Positions 11,296 to 25,963 are shown, counted from the first letter of the stretch. The stretch: DNA of 64,000 nucleotides from Nautilus pompilius (GCA_018389105.1 JACATO010001096.1:62001-126000), one strand, 5' to 3'. The notes: a model not told the origin generated them from the letters alone. Program-made: numbers and translations.

Positions 11296-12424
11296 GGACA
11301 GGAACACCGTTTCAAGTCTCTCAATCACGTGACGTAAACAGAAACACCGTTTCAAGTCTCTCAATCACGTGGCGTAAACAGACAACACCGTTTCAAGTCT
11401 CTCAATCACGTGACGTAAACAGAAACACCGTTTCAAGTCTCTCAATCATGTGACGTAAACAGAAACACCGTTTAAAGTCTCTCAATCACGTGACGTAAAC
11501 AGAAACACCGTTTCAAGTCTCTCAATCACGTGGCGTAAACAGAACACCGTTTCAAGTCTCTCAATCACGTGACGTAAAATAGAAACACCGTTTCAAGTCT
11601 CTCAATCACGTGACGTAAAACAGAAACATCGTTTCAAGTCTCTCAATCACGTGACGTAAAACAGAAACACCGTTTCAAGTCTCTCAATCACGTGACGTAA
11701 AACAGAAACACCGTTTCAAGTCTCTCAATCACGTGACGTAAAACAGAACACCGTTTCAAGTCTCTCAATCACGTGACGTAAAACAGAAACACCGTTTCAA
11801 GTCTCTCAATCACGTGACGTAAACAGGAACACCCTTTCAAGTCTCTCAATCACGTGACGTAAAACAGAAAAACGTTTCGAGTCTCTCAATCACGTGACTT
11901 AAACAGGAACACCATTTCAAGTCTCTCAATCACGTGACGTAAACAGAAACACCGTTTCAAGTCTCTCAATCATGTGACGTAAACAGAAACACCGTTTAAA
12001 GTCTCTCAATCACGTGACGTAAACATAAACATCCTTACAAGTCTCTCAATCACGTGACGTAAACAGAAATACCTTTTAAAGTCTCTCAATCACGTGACGT
12101 AAACATAAACATCCTTACAAGTCTCACAATCACGTGACCTAAACAGGAATTCCGGTTCAAGTCTTTCAATCACGTGACATAAACCAGGAACACCGTTTCA
12201 AGTCTCTCAATCACGTGACGCAAAACAGAAACACCGTTTCAAGTCTCTCAATCACATGACGTAAAACAGAAACACCGTTTCGAGTCTCTCAATCGCGTGA
12301 CGTAAACAGAAACACCGTTTCAAGTCTCTCAATCATGTGACGTAAACAGAAACACCGTTTCAAGTCTCTCAATCACGTGACGTAAACAGAAACACCGTTT
12401 AAAGTCTCTCAATCACGTGACGTT
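11296..12424. repeat. Minisatellite, about 40-bp unit, 28 copies, carrying CACGTGACGT
   Basis: Tandem array with consensus approximately AACACCGTTTCAAGTCTCTC followed by AATCACGTGACGTAAACAGA. I count 28 copies of the core GTCTCTCAATCA and its close variants in about 1.13 kb. Most units contain CACGTGACGT, a fusion of an E-box/USF-type palindrome CACGTG with a CRE-like TGACGT. Units differ by one or two bases (catgtg, cgcgtg, ggcgt) and by one-base length changes in the AAAACAG spacer. Confidence 0.95.
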
Positions 12425-13261
12425 AAGCACTTCTAATCGGATTACGGAAATATTTCCCCACTGACTCAGGCTATAGTTTCGTTTTAGATCAGAAGCATCT
12501 CGTTTGTGGGTGCATTCTGGAGTAAACCAGCGCGTGGCTTGAAGGGCTCCAGATACTTCAGTCGCGTTGGGGTCGTGCTCAGCTTTAAAGAAACAGTTGG
12601 GGGGGGGGAATGCTCGTCTAGCCCCCGACGAGGCCCCTGGCGGCGAGTCACGACAGACAGAAAACGGGGTCCGATGTAGGACGGTTATCAACAAAAAGAA
12701 AAAAATAGAAAGAGGAATTTAGAAGAGTCAAGAAGTGCAAAAATAAATTTTAAGAAAAGAAGGGGGTCTAAACAAACAATGACGCCTCTGCGCTTCTTTG
12801 TGTGTTTTTGGCAACCACAGAAAAATAGAGAGACAATTTGCGGAATCCGGACGAGTTTCCTCGGTGACTTATTCATACGCGGACCGGCGGACACTGCAGT
12901 GTTTTGTACCAGTTTAAACGAACACCGGCGTAAAAAAACCACGTTCCAGATTTTTGCGGCGTGAAGTCGACCCCTGCCAAGTAGACATCGCGCTGGCAGC
13001 CGAGAGACTCGAGCCGAACGCCTTCCTGGCCGCGACCGCTCTCTTCTCTTCCTTCTCGGTTCATCGGTGGCTGCCAAATGTTAGAACTGTCTTAATTAGA
13101 CGCGGCTCAAAAGAAAATGTTAGATTAGCGCGAAGACATTGATTGCGTTAAAATAGTGATGATTTTGGTTTTATTATTCGGATGGCCGGATAGGTTTAAG
13201 GGGCCCTGTCCATGATGTCGTCTCACTCGTTCTTCTCCTCATAAACTGCACCAAGGCCACT

Positions 13262-13366
13262 TCGAGAGAGATGGAGAGAGAGAGATGAGATAGAGAGAGG
13301 AGAGAGAGCGAGAGAGAGCTGGAGAGAGAGGATGAGAGAGATGGAGAGAGAGGAGAGAGAGAGGTC
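13262..13366. repeat. GA-rich microsatellite
   Basis: An imperfect (GA)n tract with occasional GATGGAGA interruptions. The Ser/Leu-rich minus-strand ORFs across it are low-complexity by-products. Confidence 0.9.
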
Positions 13367-13369
13367 CTG

Positions 13370-16300
13370 GGGAAACCCACAAAACAAACGGGAAAAAAGA
13401 CAAAAGCACAACAAGACTAAACCACAGCGGTTTTTTAAAAAGATGGAGTCTGAAGGCAGGTACTTACCCAGACCAGTGCCACTCTCTAGATCTTAAACCC
13501 GACGGCTCGCTATAGTTTTGTCGAACCTCACTGGCTCCCCTCCCGGAACCAGACTGGTCGCGGTTAGATAACCTAATTTGTACGAGTTCAAAGTTGCTTT
13601 GTTTTATTGTCGGAGTTCACAGTTTCCCTGCTGCCATGTATCGTAAACAAAAACCGCGCTCTTTCTCGTTGAAGAAAAGCTCGGTCTGGGTCCATGCCCT
13701 GGAAGCGATCCCAAATACACAAGGAGAGGAGGGTCTAAGCTCAAGAGCTCCGCCGTGTTTATATCTGTTAGCTTATCCTGCCAGTTATCCTCTGAATATT
13801 CAACGACATTCGTAAACGGTTTCTCCACATTTTTAAAGCTGAACCTACTCATTTCTCACTCACTTATCTCTTTCTTAAAGATGAATTAGCGTATTTATTT
13901 CAAAAGATTTTCATATTATATGCTCGACTTTAAAAAATAAGAAAACGCTTTTTAGTCTAACTTTTCCTTCTTTATCCAGCTCTATGTTATTTAAAATCCA
14001 GAGCAAAAAGTGTTTAAAATGTCATTAAATGCCATGTGAAGTCTATCGGAAAATGTTGCTTCTTTATTGGGTCATTAAATACGAGATTTACTTCAGGGTA
14101 TAGTCACTTCTCTACTAACAGCTTTTAAAAGGAAACAAATAAAAGTTTTATTAATCTTATGTTTTATCGCCTGATTGTCACGTAAACAGCCTACGAGCTT
14201 TCGGTTATCCAAGAACAACCATGTTGCCCAATGAGGAATGGCATGATGTTGTACACTATTATACCTCTCACCTGTCCGCCTCCAAACAACTTGCCGTTGA
14301 TTATTGACAAACAGTTCACACTTAAACTCACATGTAAAGAGCATCTTCTTCTTCTTCTTCCAGGTTCGGTCTTCTCACTGTTTCATTTCTGCCTCGCTGT
14401 CTGGCTGCTTCTCGTCAGCAAAGGTTTTCCAGCGACTGCACAATTATTGGGGCCATTTCGTGCTAATGTGTATCTTACTGGGGGGTTAAGAATCGCTAAC
14501 ACTTGTCACTTGCAGCAAAGTCTCTGCCGCCTCTTTGTTTTTCTCGCAAAGAACTTACCTGAGGTAATTAACTCCACTTCCACAGAGTTTCTTTCCCGAC
14601 CGGTTTTATTGTCAGCAGCACCTGTTTCGCGCGTTCTCCTCAGTCTGTCCCACAGCCCCTTCTGAAACATGAACTCGGGCTACAATCTGCCACTTGGAGC
14701 AGCTTTCACTAGCTAAAACTTTGATTTCTATACATTTGTCATATGATATTTTCTTCTGTAGCATTCACCATACAATCGCCTCATATAGTTCCTCTGCAGC
14801 TGTGGCGCTACTGACAGCCTGCATGACAGCCAATCACAATGTACTATATAACACGTGACTGTGTTATGGAGCATTCCTTTTTTAGTTATTAGACGCCGAT
14901 TTTATCACGTGTTATTTGAATTTTATTCCCAGTTTTTTTCTATAATTATTTCGTATATAATTTTTTTTCTGGATCGTAGGTAAAAATAATAAATGACAGA
15001 AGGAATTTTGAAATTACAGATTTTAAAAATTGTTTATTTGATGCGAGAATTTACCTGTGGTTGCATTTCAAATTTGTGAATATAAATACGCAACTTATGG
15101 TACAGAAGTCTATCCGTTGACTGTATATCTACGCTATATAATTACTATGTACTTATTTCACACAGTACACACTGACTTTTTTCACATATGTGAAACCTTG
15201 AATGGCGATTCAAGCCCCTTTCTATAATGAATGAAAGGTAATGATTTCTGGAATAAATTATCCACGTAAAGAAATGTCTATGCAACCCTTTTCAAGCTGG
15301 AGATAATGGAAATAGTTACTGAGATTTTTCTCAGCGAAGGTCAATGCGAGTTGATCGGGGTTTACCGTGAGATTAAGTGGGGTGTAAGCTGAAGTGGTCA
15401 GACAACGAGTTCCTGCTAATTGGTCGTCACCGAGGGCGCTCCTATAGAATCTTGTTCGCACGATTAAAGATAAATAGGAAATATCTTTTTTTTTAGCAAG
15501 TAAACCCTTTGCAGACGGATTTTATGCAGCTAAAACACGTGACAGAGCGGCGACCGCAAACGCCTTTGGCTAAATCGATAAGCTCACGAACGAAACAAAA
15601 TCACTTTGGTTACTTCCACAATCAAAGCAGCATTTGCTTGATCCCGGATTCAGTTTTAAGTAGTTTATGAGGATTGCCTTCGCTTAGTACGGCATTTACA
15701 ATTTTTAAAAAAAATTTGTACCAAATCATTCAATCTGCCCGTGGCAGTCATCATTAAAACGCTGTAGCCGAGTAGAGCTGAATCCGGCCTGGAATTCTCG
15801 CCATATTGATCGCATTCTAGGTCCAGCACTGTTTCTGCTATTTGCATTACGCAGCGAATACCAGCCACTCCGCTAATTGCGATCTAATTCGTGCATGAAT
15901 GTCAGCAGAGAGATTACCTTTAAATATACTGATACACGGCATCACGTGGGGGGAAAACCACATAACTATTTTCTCAGTACACGCGTCAATCGATCACCCT
16001 ACGTCAGTGATTAGGTGGGAGCGATTCTGCCAGCGGCCGATAAGTCTACATGGGGGGATAACTCTGCTTCTGACGTCACTCGATCTTTCTATTTTTTATT
16101 TAAAGATAATGAAGGCCTTATCTTCAACACGGACAGGAAATCATTTAATGATCTTTTTTTTAATTCGAACTTTTAACATCTACGTGTCATAGATAGCAGT
16201 GGTATAGAGTTGTGCCGAGATAGTTTTAGTTTTATCTCTGCCCGGAGATCGTCCGTCCATAACTTAATTGTCCATCAGGCTAGGAGGTCCGTCCGTCTCT

Positions 16301-18828
16301 CGCTGCGCCATCACTATTCGTGCATAACGGGACCCAGTGACTGCCAACACTACATAACACCCACCACTCCTCCTGCACCGCTGGGTACTCTGGGCGTATT
16401 GATGCAGCAAGCGCACTGGCGGACAGACGAACGACTCACCCTCACGTGGCTGTACTGTTACTACTGAAGAGCGACCAACCAAGGGGCTGTAAAACTGAGT
16501 GGCGTCGTAAACCAGATTTATGATTGGTTACATAAAGGGAAATTTGTTAGACTTATTGCGAAAGCCAGGCTGTAGAAAGGTAGGAGAGTTGTTTCCCTTG
16601 TTGTTTTGTTTCTTATGTTAATTTTAAAGGCAAGGGAGGTAACACAAACGATCTCGTAATTGCAGTCGTAAATGTTCTTTGCAGCGAAAGATATTAAAGT
16701 ATAAATAATGTTGATATATTACGTACCAATGGCGAAATTATTTCTATTTATTAGTAAACACGGAAGAATAATCATTGACAGCATAATTCCTGTGATGCAT
16801 AAATTATGAGAAAATGTTCTCAGTGCTGTTAGTTCCTGTGATGTTGTAATTTCAAGTAAAACTTAATGAAGTTCGAAAGTAGATAATCGGCTCCGCTCCA
16901 TAACTTATAACTTTCATAGATGAAAAACTGACAGAAATTTTAAAAAAAAATTACCGTTAAAAAGTTGAGATTTTCAAGGCCGTTTGCACACCGAGATCGT
17001 TAAAGGCCAAGATTAGCAGAAAAACGTCCTGACAAAACCAAGACTTTCCAAAAATATTAAATAGGCTTAAGTACTTTAAATTCCTGGGGGGGGAATCGAG
17101 TCAAAATGGAGGGTGGTAAGTAATTGCTAGATTACAGATGAAGAGCTGGAAACCTTTTGGAACTGCACGAGCTGGTCGTTAAGGCGAGGTCCAAGGTCTG
17201 TCTTGGAAAGGGGAGGTGCTTGCCTAAAAACAGCGGGAAGGGAAAGCCGTAAACAGCTTCGGTCGGGTGTAGCCTCAGCGACCCCATTCGGCCCCGCTCT
17301 CCAAAGCAGTGTCCGCATACAAGCACCCAACACCTTCATACAGCCACATTACCGGGAAGTACCTTTTCTTGCATCTACCCTCGTGATGAAGCCCATATAA
17401 AATATTTGTTTCTTTATAGAACTGTTTACTGTTGAAAGAAAACCGAAGTATTTTAATCTACTCCTTATCTCCGACTAATTTGCATCATCAAGGGTTTTTT
17501 CTGTAAATCTACTTCCGTTAAGTTTCCACCGTGTATAGCCGACCCTATTCCTGTCAAGAAGAACACGAATATCTTGGTTCAGCTGCCTGAGATTCGTATA
17601 AGTTCTGACTTGGCTACTTCTCCTAGTCTTACATGACAAAAGATCGCTTCTGGACCATCGACACGAGACTTCTCTTTTGTTAGAGTTGTTAAAACATTGT
17701 ACACCAAGTAAGAAAGGAATTGCGGGTAAGACTAAAATCCTACGACGGTCGTCAAGAATACACGAACAGACATCGCTATGTAAAGACTTTAGGATTCTAC
17801 AGTCACGTGACGTGTCATGTGACCAGTCTGCCGTGCGCGGCTCCAGATCTGTAGAGACATGTGATCCGTCCAACACAATAACCTATTTCTAGCGGAATTC
17901 CTGTGTAGGATGGTCCTTAGATTATTCTGTCCGCTCACACATCAAGGAAGTTCATTTAAAATTATGTAAAATTACGAAGAAATATATAATTAGTTGTAGT
18001 TTAGTTCATTAGTGGTATTCGGAGTAAATGACGCGGCATCGGGTTTGGCTAATTGCTGCTCATTAAAAGCCCCAAACTGCGCATAATAAGAGAGATTAAA
18101 TAAATCATGTATTCGAGACGTCTGTGTTTATTATTTATCCACACAACAGACTGGCCCCTTGATAGTAGGGGCTACATAAGTCGAGAAAATATTTCTGGCC
18201 TTCAAGAACTTTGTAAAGACTACGATTTCAATGCATTATTTCTAATCTCCGCGACACTGTTCTACCATTTCCACAGAGTGACAGGGAACTAATGTGTGTT
18301 TTTAGAGACGTTTAAAGCTGTTCTTACTTCGAGAATGCTCAGCTTTAACTGGGTAAAGTCTCTGGCTAGCTGAAACTAGAAACCCCTATCTCCATCTGCT
18401 GCCGGCTTTTAAACTGTAAACGTTTGTGGTTTGGCACGAAGCGCCACCATTTTCCCGACCGTCTGCTTTTGAAGCAGCTTGGAGCCCGACGATACGAACC
18501 TGCTTTTAGTGAACTAGTTCTTTGTTCAGCCTCGAGCTCTATCTAAGTCTCTGAATTCTCCATCCAACACACGTTTTATACATATTCAGTCGGTAAACGG
18601 AAGAAAACCAAGATGCATCAATGAACCACAAGCCCAACCAGCCACCTAATGACTGTGTGTATTTCACTTACTCCGGCTATTTACAAACAGATAAACAACA
18701 ACGGCCCGGTGAACCAATTATCTGTACAGTACACCAAGCGTAAGCCCTCTGGTGGCGTCCGTGAGCGTAAGATCCTTCCCGTAATTATCAAAGCAGGGAA
18801 AGAAACATTTTCTAATTTCTCCTATAAG
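13370..18828. other. Unassigned stretch, 13.4-18.8 kb
   Basis: AT-rich sequence with scattered short ORFs (for example 14231-14665 plus, 17475-17876 minus, 15899-16192 plus). None shows recognisable domains, coherent splice framing or transposase motifs. It may be intergenic or upstream intron of the SLC5-like gene. Confidence 0.35.
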
Positions 18829-18830
18829 AG

Positions 18831-18925
18831 TCTCTCTCTCTCTTCTCTCTCTCCATCTCTCTCTCTCTCACTCTCTCTCTCTCCATCTCTCTCTCTTTCT
18901 CTCTCTCTCAATCTCTCTCTCCTCC
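18831..18925. repeat. CT-rich microsatellite
   Basis: A (TC)n tract interrupted by CCATCTC and CAATCTC. The plus-strand Ser/Leu ORF over it is a by-product. Confidence 0.9.
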
Positions 18926-20577
18926 ACTAAAACCGTGTAGTTTATCAGCCAGTTCCCACGACCGTACGAAAACACGACACCCACCTGTTTGTTTATTTTG
19001 ACACCTTTTATTTTAAGTTCCGCTTCTCTCTGGGTCGCACTAACCGATCGATACCGGTAGGCGTACGTACCCGCTCACCCGCGCTCGCCTTCTCCGCGAT
19101 ACGTGAGAAGATTATTTCAGTATTTGACGTGGTAACTTTCTTAAGCAGTAAGTGGAGAGCTGTCAACCGAAAAGCCGTAATAAATAGAAGATCGCAGCAG
19201 ATTTACACAAACCTCGTTGCCGACATGGAGTGGTATCGACTTTTATGTCCGTATTTTAGAAATCAGCATAAATAAATAGATTTTGAGGGCGAAAGATATG
19301 GAGATTATTACTGGATAAGTATGCAAATAACGCATTAATTTGTTGATAGGTCAATGAAGTAAATATTGCTCACCCAATCTCCTGAATAATGGGTTTCGGG
19401 GCCCAGGCCCTTCTGCCCCCTCAATACCTGATCCTCCCACTGCTTACTGTTTATCGCCCAAAGGCTGACACGACTGAAATCTACAAAGTGCTTTTAAATT
19501 TGACAATGTCTGGATGGGAGAAGCCGTCTGTCGAGCTGGCCAGGCGGCTGCTGTCTGTCGCTGAAGAAACACCCGGCTATGTGACAGGCAGCAGCATTGC
19601 CTCGGTCGGTGTAGACCGGGGGCAGTCTCAAAGGACCGAGAGAAACACTTCGGGACTACACGACGAGTCGGAAATCAGATGAGAACCGAATCGCAGCAGC
19701 GAAGAGTTTCACAGTGGAGCCTGATGCCAACCAACACGCAGTTGACTCGCACTCGATGTTTCCAAAACTCTCCCAGACGGGCTGTGCCTGGTTCAGTTCA
19801 GCGCGTTCATCTCTAAGATTACAAGAAATTCCTTGCGACGGGGACAGAGGTTGAGCTACCTTGTCCAGCACGTGGGCTCTTTGTTTGTCAGTGGTGTAAC
19901 GAGATGAGTTTTCATGACGTCTCTTTAATTCCGAACTACTGCTGTGAAGATGACCCGGGGCCGCCTGACCCGAATCTTCCCTGTCGTGATGGGTTCAGAC
20001 TGAGCAGCGATCCGACTGTCTAAGGTGAATGCTGTACCGTCTCGCCGGGGTTCCGGTGGCTTATTTATAACCAATCTCTGGGTGTGGGGCGTCGTCATGG
20101 ACGGACGGACGGACGGACAGACAGACAGAGGACGGAGAGCGAACATGTTCAACGTGGAGCTGTTCAGGGAAAATTTAGCTGCATCCGAAATAAGACAGGG
20201 AGCCTAATTTCCCAGATTCCACTGAAATTTTGCAGTAGCTGGAGACTTTACAAAGAGATGCTGAGAATTAAATGGAACATTTCTAACACACACTATATTT
20301 ACTTGTATGTTTACAAACGTGTATTTAAGACAGCTTCAACACGTGCAAAAAATTAATCCCGGCTTAATTTTCGTTTGTTTTATTTTTTTTTTTTAATGTG
20401 TTCTTCTCTCAGTACCGCATCTGGGTTGATTTTTTATTTTTTCTCAGTTTAAAATTCAGACAAATAAAGAGAAGAATAATTTTAATAAAAGCCCTTACAA
20501 GATTTTAGCTTAAAATTTATACACAATATCACCTCAAAAGTTATTTAACACGGCTAGCTAAGCGTGAATATAAACAT

Positions 20578-21073
20578 GAGAGAGAGAGAGATTGTAGAGA
20601 GGAAAGATGAGAGAGCGAGTAGAGAGAGAGCGAGGAGAGCGAGAGAGAGAGAGAGAGAGAGATGGTAGAGAGAGAGAGAGGGTGGTAGATGGTAGAGAGG
20701 GTAGAGAGAGAGAGAAGAGAGGAGAGATGGAGAGAGAGAGGAGAGAGAGAGATGGTAGAGAGAGTAGATGGTAGAGAGAGAGGTAGAGAGAGCGAGAGAG
20801 GATGGTAGAAGAGGTAGAGAGAGAGTAGATGGTAGAGAGGTTAGAGAGAGAGAGAGAAAGCGAGAGAGATGGTAGAGAGAGGTAGAGAGGTAGAGAGAGA
20901 ACGAGAGAGATGGTAGAGAGGAGTAGAGAGAGAGAGAGGAAAGAGAGAGATGGTAGAGAGAGGTAGAGAGCGGGCGAGAGAGAGAGAGATGGTAGAGAGA
21001 GAGAGAGGTAGATGGTAGAGAGATGGTAGAGAGAGGTAGAGAGAGGTTAGAGGAGGAGAGAGAGAGAGAGAGG
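20578..21073. repeat. GA-rich array with GATGGTAGAGAG units
   Basis: About 0.5 kb of (GA)n punctuated by irregularly spaced GATGGTAGAGAG and GAGGTAGAGAG motifs, so it is intermediate between a microsatellite and a minisatellite. The 99-codon minus-strand ORF here is a low-complexity artefact. Confidence 0.92.
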
Positions 21074-21074
21074 A

Positions 21075-24000
21075 TTTTAAATCACAAGAACACGAGAAAC
21101 TCAGATAGAAGGGCAGTGATGCGGACGGACAGACGAACATAGAAAGCAGGGCAGAGAGAAAGAGACAGGAATCGACGTGGTGGGGAGAGCAAGTAGACGG
21201 ATAGGCAGACCAGGGGTAGAGATACGTACGTTAACACTTACCGTATGGTCTGTCGAGTTTGTTTTGGTCGGGTAAAGTGTACCTCACCCACCGGTTTTGC
21301 ACACGCGGAGGGCTGAAATCTACACGCTTTCGCTGTCGGTCTGAGCTAACAGCGTGTGCCAGACACGGATTATGTATTTCCAGCTGAGATTCGCTCGAGA
21401 CCAAAAGGTCAAAAAAATAGAACCAGGAAGATTCTAATTGCTAGCAAATAAGAAGAAGTGATGGTGTCGTTTCTGCTGCTCAGACGATAATTTATTTGTC
21501 TTCTTTCTTGTTGCTTTAGAGGAGGCTTAAGCCGTTATTAAAGAGAAAAATTAACCCCCTGACATCGGCTGTTGTGTGTAAAGGTTAGTTAACGTCACCC
21601 CGTCTGGAATCCACCAGACTAATTTTCTGTTTACAGGAAGTGCTCCACGAGTAAACTGTATCTCTAGCGTAGTAGCTGTATCAAGTTATTTGCATAAAAC
21701 AATAATTAACAGGTATCTTATCATTTTGTAGGGCTGCTAATTTTCTTGGCAAATATGATCGCCCTATTAAATGAAATTGGAAATGCTGATGAAACAGTTT
21801 TAATAATAAACGGCTTTTTCATTATAAAACAATTCCAGAAGCAATTCAATGCTTAGTTTTGGTCGTTCGTGAGAGTTGTTTCCCTTGAAAATCAGACGCA
21901 TTATTTGTTGTATATTACTCTGACACTTCGTCACATCCTAAAGATAGTCTGTCAGGTACCCGATAGCAGATCGACATTACGACTGAGTTCTGCCATTCAG
22001 CAGATGCAAACCAGCTAACCGAATTCTCTCTAGCTTTGCCTTATAGCTGGGATTACGTATTTGGTGGTCTTCGGAGTAAGCCTTCGAGCCCCCCATCCGC
22101 CTGCTTAACATAACCCGGTCTCCACGCTTAAGCCTCTTATTCCGAAGGAGCGATGGAGGTTCGGTATTTTCACAGGTCTCAGAGGATGTCAGAAACACAA
22201 ATCTGGACCCTGCAGCACATCGTATTCCAACAACTGTGCCACACAGCCAGCCATACGTCATACAGCAGCATGCACAACTATAACGTATCCGGAAGGGTAC
22301 CAAAGACTTAGATTTAATGAAATCCCTTAAAGGCACTTATATAACTACGTTTTCAGAACACCGTGGTTTGTTGAGGAATCGCACTTTTAGTTTAATGCTA
22401 AGGATCAGTATTCTTTTAATATGTTTCTGACCTGTAAGTTTTTGGTAAACTCGCTTTATTATAAATATCAAAGAATAGTTCTGAAAAGCAAGAAAAAAAC
22501 CCTACTGAATATCGGCATCTTAAATTCAACTATAATCAAAAGTCTCCAGTTTAAAATTATTTAATTATCTGTAAAAATATTTTTAAAGCTTTTCTTGCGT
22601 TATCTTCAGTTCAGTAAAAATAACCCGTTATATCTTCGTACACCTGTAGTTGTGGTCATCAGGCGCCCTTTATCCGTAATTGATTGATTTTGTTCCAGGT
22701 GCTAAACACATTATACCTGCCCCTTTATCGCTTTGTTGCAATCGGTGAGATTAAAACACAGGCCTGCTTGTTCCCATGGTGGCAGTGAATCGTTTTATAA
22801 TCTGCAGGAATTGCTCTTGTAACGGTACGACTACAATCTTTACCTGTCACGTCAATAGATAAAATTTAATGACCCCTAATAACAGATAAACGAATTTAAT
22901 CCCATTTAGTTTCTCCATTTAGATGTGTCATAATGACATAGCAAAAAAAACGGGGCGCTCGCCGGTGGACAGACTAACGTTTTTGGCAGGGTTATTTCCC
23001 CCTGAGTGAACTTTCTCTTTCTGAAGGTAGGAAAAAAAATTATTTTAAAGCCTCGAGATGATATATTGGGAATAAAGAATTGCAGCCATCAAAAGAATGC
23101 GGTGATAAAGATTAACAATTTTAGTAAATTAAATAATTGCAAATAATTTTAAATCGAGACGATGGATAGTTTATTTCAAGGTGTTTGTCGCAATGCTTCA
23201 GTGAGAGATATCGATTATGTAAAAAAAACAGCTAAACTTTCAGGGCATCGAATATTTCCTTAAAACTTTGTATATCTAGGTACCGTAAGTATAGACCTTC
23301 TTATTCTAGAATTCACCTTAATTATAGTTACAGTTTAATAAAGACTCGGAAAATACCCGAGTATATTATTTATGAATCGGGTTATGAAAATTAGAATGAA
23401 AGACTCCACCGGCAACAAGGACAAAGACAGTGTATATTTTGGTGTCTTGAGAAATGCCTCAGTCTGTGCTGTGTGTGCAGATGTTTGGCGTCGGCGCCCC
23501 GCCAGTCGGGGGACCAGCTAGACTCGTCATGTGTGTCTGTTTGACAAAAGTCGCGAGAAGCCAGACTTCACTGCGGCTCTTCCCCCTGACCTGGGGGCGG
23601 CTGCCTGCGACAGATCCACGCTGGTTCTATCGGGCCGAACTCGCAGATTTCGCAAAGCAAGCAGCGCGGGAAGCGGAATGGACGGGCGGGTCAGCAATTT
23701 AAAGACCGCGGGGTTCGCGATCAGACCGCGGTCAGTCGGCGGAAGCAGCTATTATGTCACTGAGAGGTAGCAAGGGATTTAAAAGAGTCTTTAATGCAAT
23801 TACAGAGTAGTGTGTCCCAAGCACGTGCGCGCCTTGGAAAAATCAACGAAATCCTGTGGTGTCGCCCTTCTGTTGTCGACGGTTATTTACCCTTTTGTCC
23901 CCCTCTCTCTACGGCGCCGACGAGACCAATTTCACCAAAATCTGTGTGCAATAGCCAGTGGTTTTCTTCCGTGTGCCTTTAATTGCGGGCTTCTCGTGGA

Positions 24001-25960
24001 AGACTGGATATCGTTCAGGGTCTACGAGGATGATCACCCAGGCTCTTCTATCGGTTACCGACACCCTGCCCTTCTCCCGAACCAGATTCATAATGAAATA
24101 CTTGTAAGTCGGGCGGTAAGCGAAGTAAGGAAAACTGTAAGGTTTGCTATTCCAAAAGAGTTTCCGGGATAATTCTGACAACACATTAAATTATCATGTT
24201 TACTAATTGCAAAAACAAACAAACTCGAGATATTTCCATTGTGTGGTAACGTGACCGGAGAATACACGACACGACACGTGACTCCCGAGGACCGTATTGA
24301 TGTCTGATATCTTTCGCGCGCACCCCCCCTCCTTGTAAGAAATCTTCGCCGGTTTTCTCAACTCCCGACAACTTCAGCAAGATAACAGCTCCAGGCCCCG
24401 GTCTAAGTAAGGGGCAGATCGTTAGGGGTCGAGCATGCTCTCTCTGGTGCCACAGTTGTACCACGTGCTGAACGGACAGAGCCGGAGCCGAGCGACAACA
24501 ACCGTATAAATACATCGAAAATAAGATCACATTTTACCTGTCGAACGAGATCATTTGCTGCACCTTAATCTCTGTAAATTTTGTCGTATTCCTTATATTT
24601 GCCGCCTTCCATTAGCAAAATTTCGCAGCATTAAAATCTAGCATCAGCATCACTGATATAACAACAACAAAGAACAGAAGAAACAGGTTTGAGACAGAGC
24701 TCCGTGCGGGCGGCAGCTGATCCCACGCCTTTACCTGTAGTTAAAGAGTTATGGTTTCAGATACATGCATTTTCTTTTGCGTACAGGTAAATGAAAAAAG
24801 AAATGTTTGTATACATATATATTTGCACTTACTTTTTAAAGCCAGGCAAGTCGTACCGACCATATTTAAACCATCAGCTTGCAGAGTAAGTCGGCTTGTG
24901 AATAGTCTGGCAATAGCAAACAACTCTTTATATAGGTGTTTGTGTTTATACAAATACCTAGTTTATATATGAACAGGAAACGCCCCACTCACAGGTATTT
25001 ACGTGTTTACGGCTGGCTTGTCACATCGGCTGGCACTCTGTGTCTGGAGACAGTAAACATCAAGGGCTGAGTAAGCTTCCCGAGCGCGTCAGGAATGCAC
25101 CGCTCTGGTGGCCAGTTTGCCATTTATCCGTGGTCGGCCTAAGCCCGAATTAAGAAGCACCATTGATTTCTTATGCTTGGCGCTTTCTTTCAAGGCAACG
25201 AGGACGCACAGGCCGAGGTACGGAGCAAAGCAAACAGCTGCCTGACACGAAGTGTCAATATCATTGAAGAGGAAGAGGATGCAAAAAGAGTTTGGTTTGG
25301 CAGCGACTCTGCTCTTCCTACTGTTTCGGGCGGGGACGACGATAAATGTGATGTGAGCCCAATACGAGGACAGGGCGGAGGACGCGCGGCATAACAGATA
25401 TCTTGAAGCAGGTATCCCAAAGAGGTAGTTGTCCGACTAAAGTAGCAATTAACTCACCATTTTCCTCTCCCAAAGAACAACAAAATTACGCATATAAAGT
25501 TAAATGATGACGAAGTAAACAGAACACAAAATAATTCCACATCTGATTGGATGTTTAACTGACTTTAAACTATCACCTGACCATTTTAAAAGTTTCAAAA
25601 CGAAGTTAACATTGTTTTCCACAAAATTTTAACCAAAAACTAACAATAATAATTCCAGACATTTTATTTTTTAAAATTATTATTAGCCGTAAAAGAACGC
25701 CACCGGGTATGTAATAGGGTTATTTCAGCAGCAAGAACTGAATCCTATAGGTTTTGAATGAACTAATCGCAAATTGGTTACGATGGGTTCCAAGAGGGTG
25801 ATCAATCACAGAACTGTGGCTGTAGGGGCGGCAGAGCTATTAGAAAAACGGCCACGATTAATGTTCATGCGTTTTCTTGGACGGGATATTAAATAGATTC
25901 AGAGGCAATTTTATTTTACTTTGTGTAAAGCATTTCACCCATTTTACTTTCAGAATACTA
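21075..25960. other. Unassigned stretch, 21.1-26.0 kb
   Basis: No homology recognised. The longest ORFs (21977-22336 minus, 119 codons, Arg/Lys-rich; 23810-24172 plus) lack identifiable domains and convincing splice context. Mean composition is AT-rich, with a GC-richer block near 23.45-23.75 kb. Confidence 0.35.
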
Positions 25961-25963
25961 ACG

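Noticed and set aside
12688..13077. 129-codon minus ORF with a basic start
   Set aside because: No domain, and it ends in a low-complexity Phe/Leu-rich run. It looks like a chance ORF.
20841..21140. 99-codon Ser/Leu-rich minus ORF
   Set aside because: Translation of a GA-rich microsatellite.
21977..22336. 119-codon Arg/Lys-rich minus ORF
   Set aside because: No recognised family or transposon context, and its length is possible by chance in 64 kb. Left unassigned.
25173..25394. Acidic 73-codon ORF after an acceptor-like tttctttcaag
   Set aside because: No donor, partner exon or homology could be shown.
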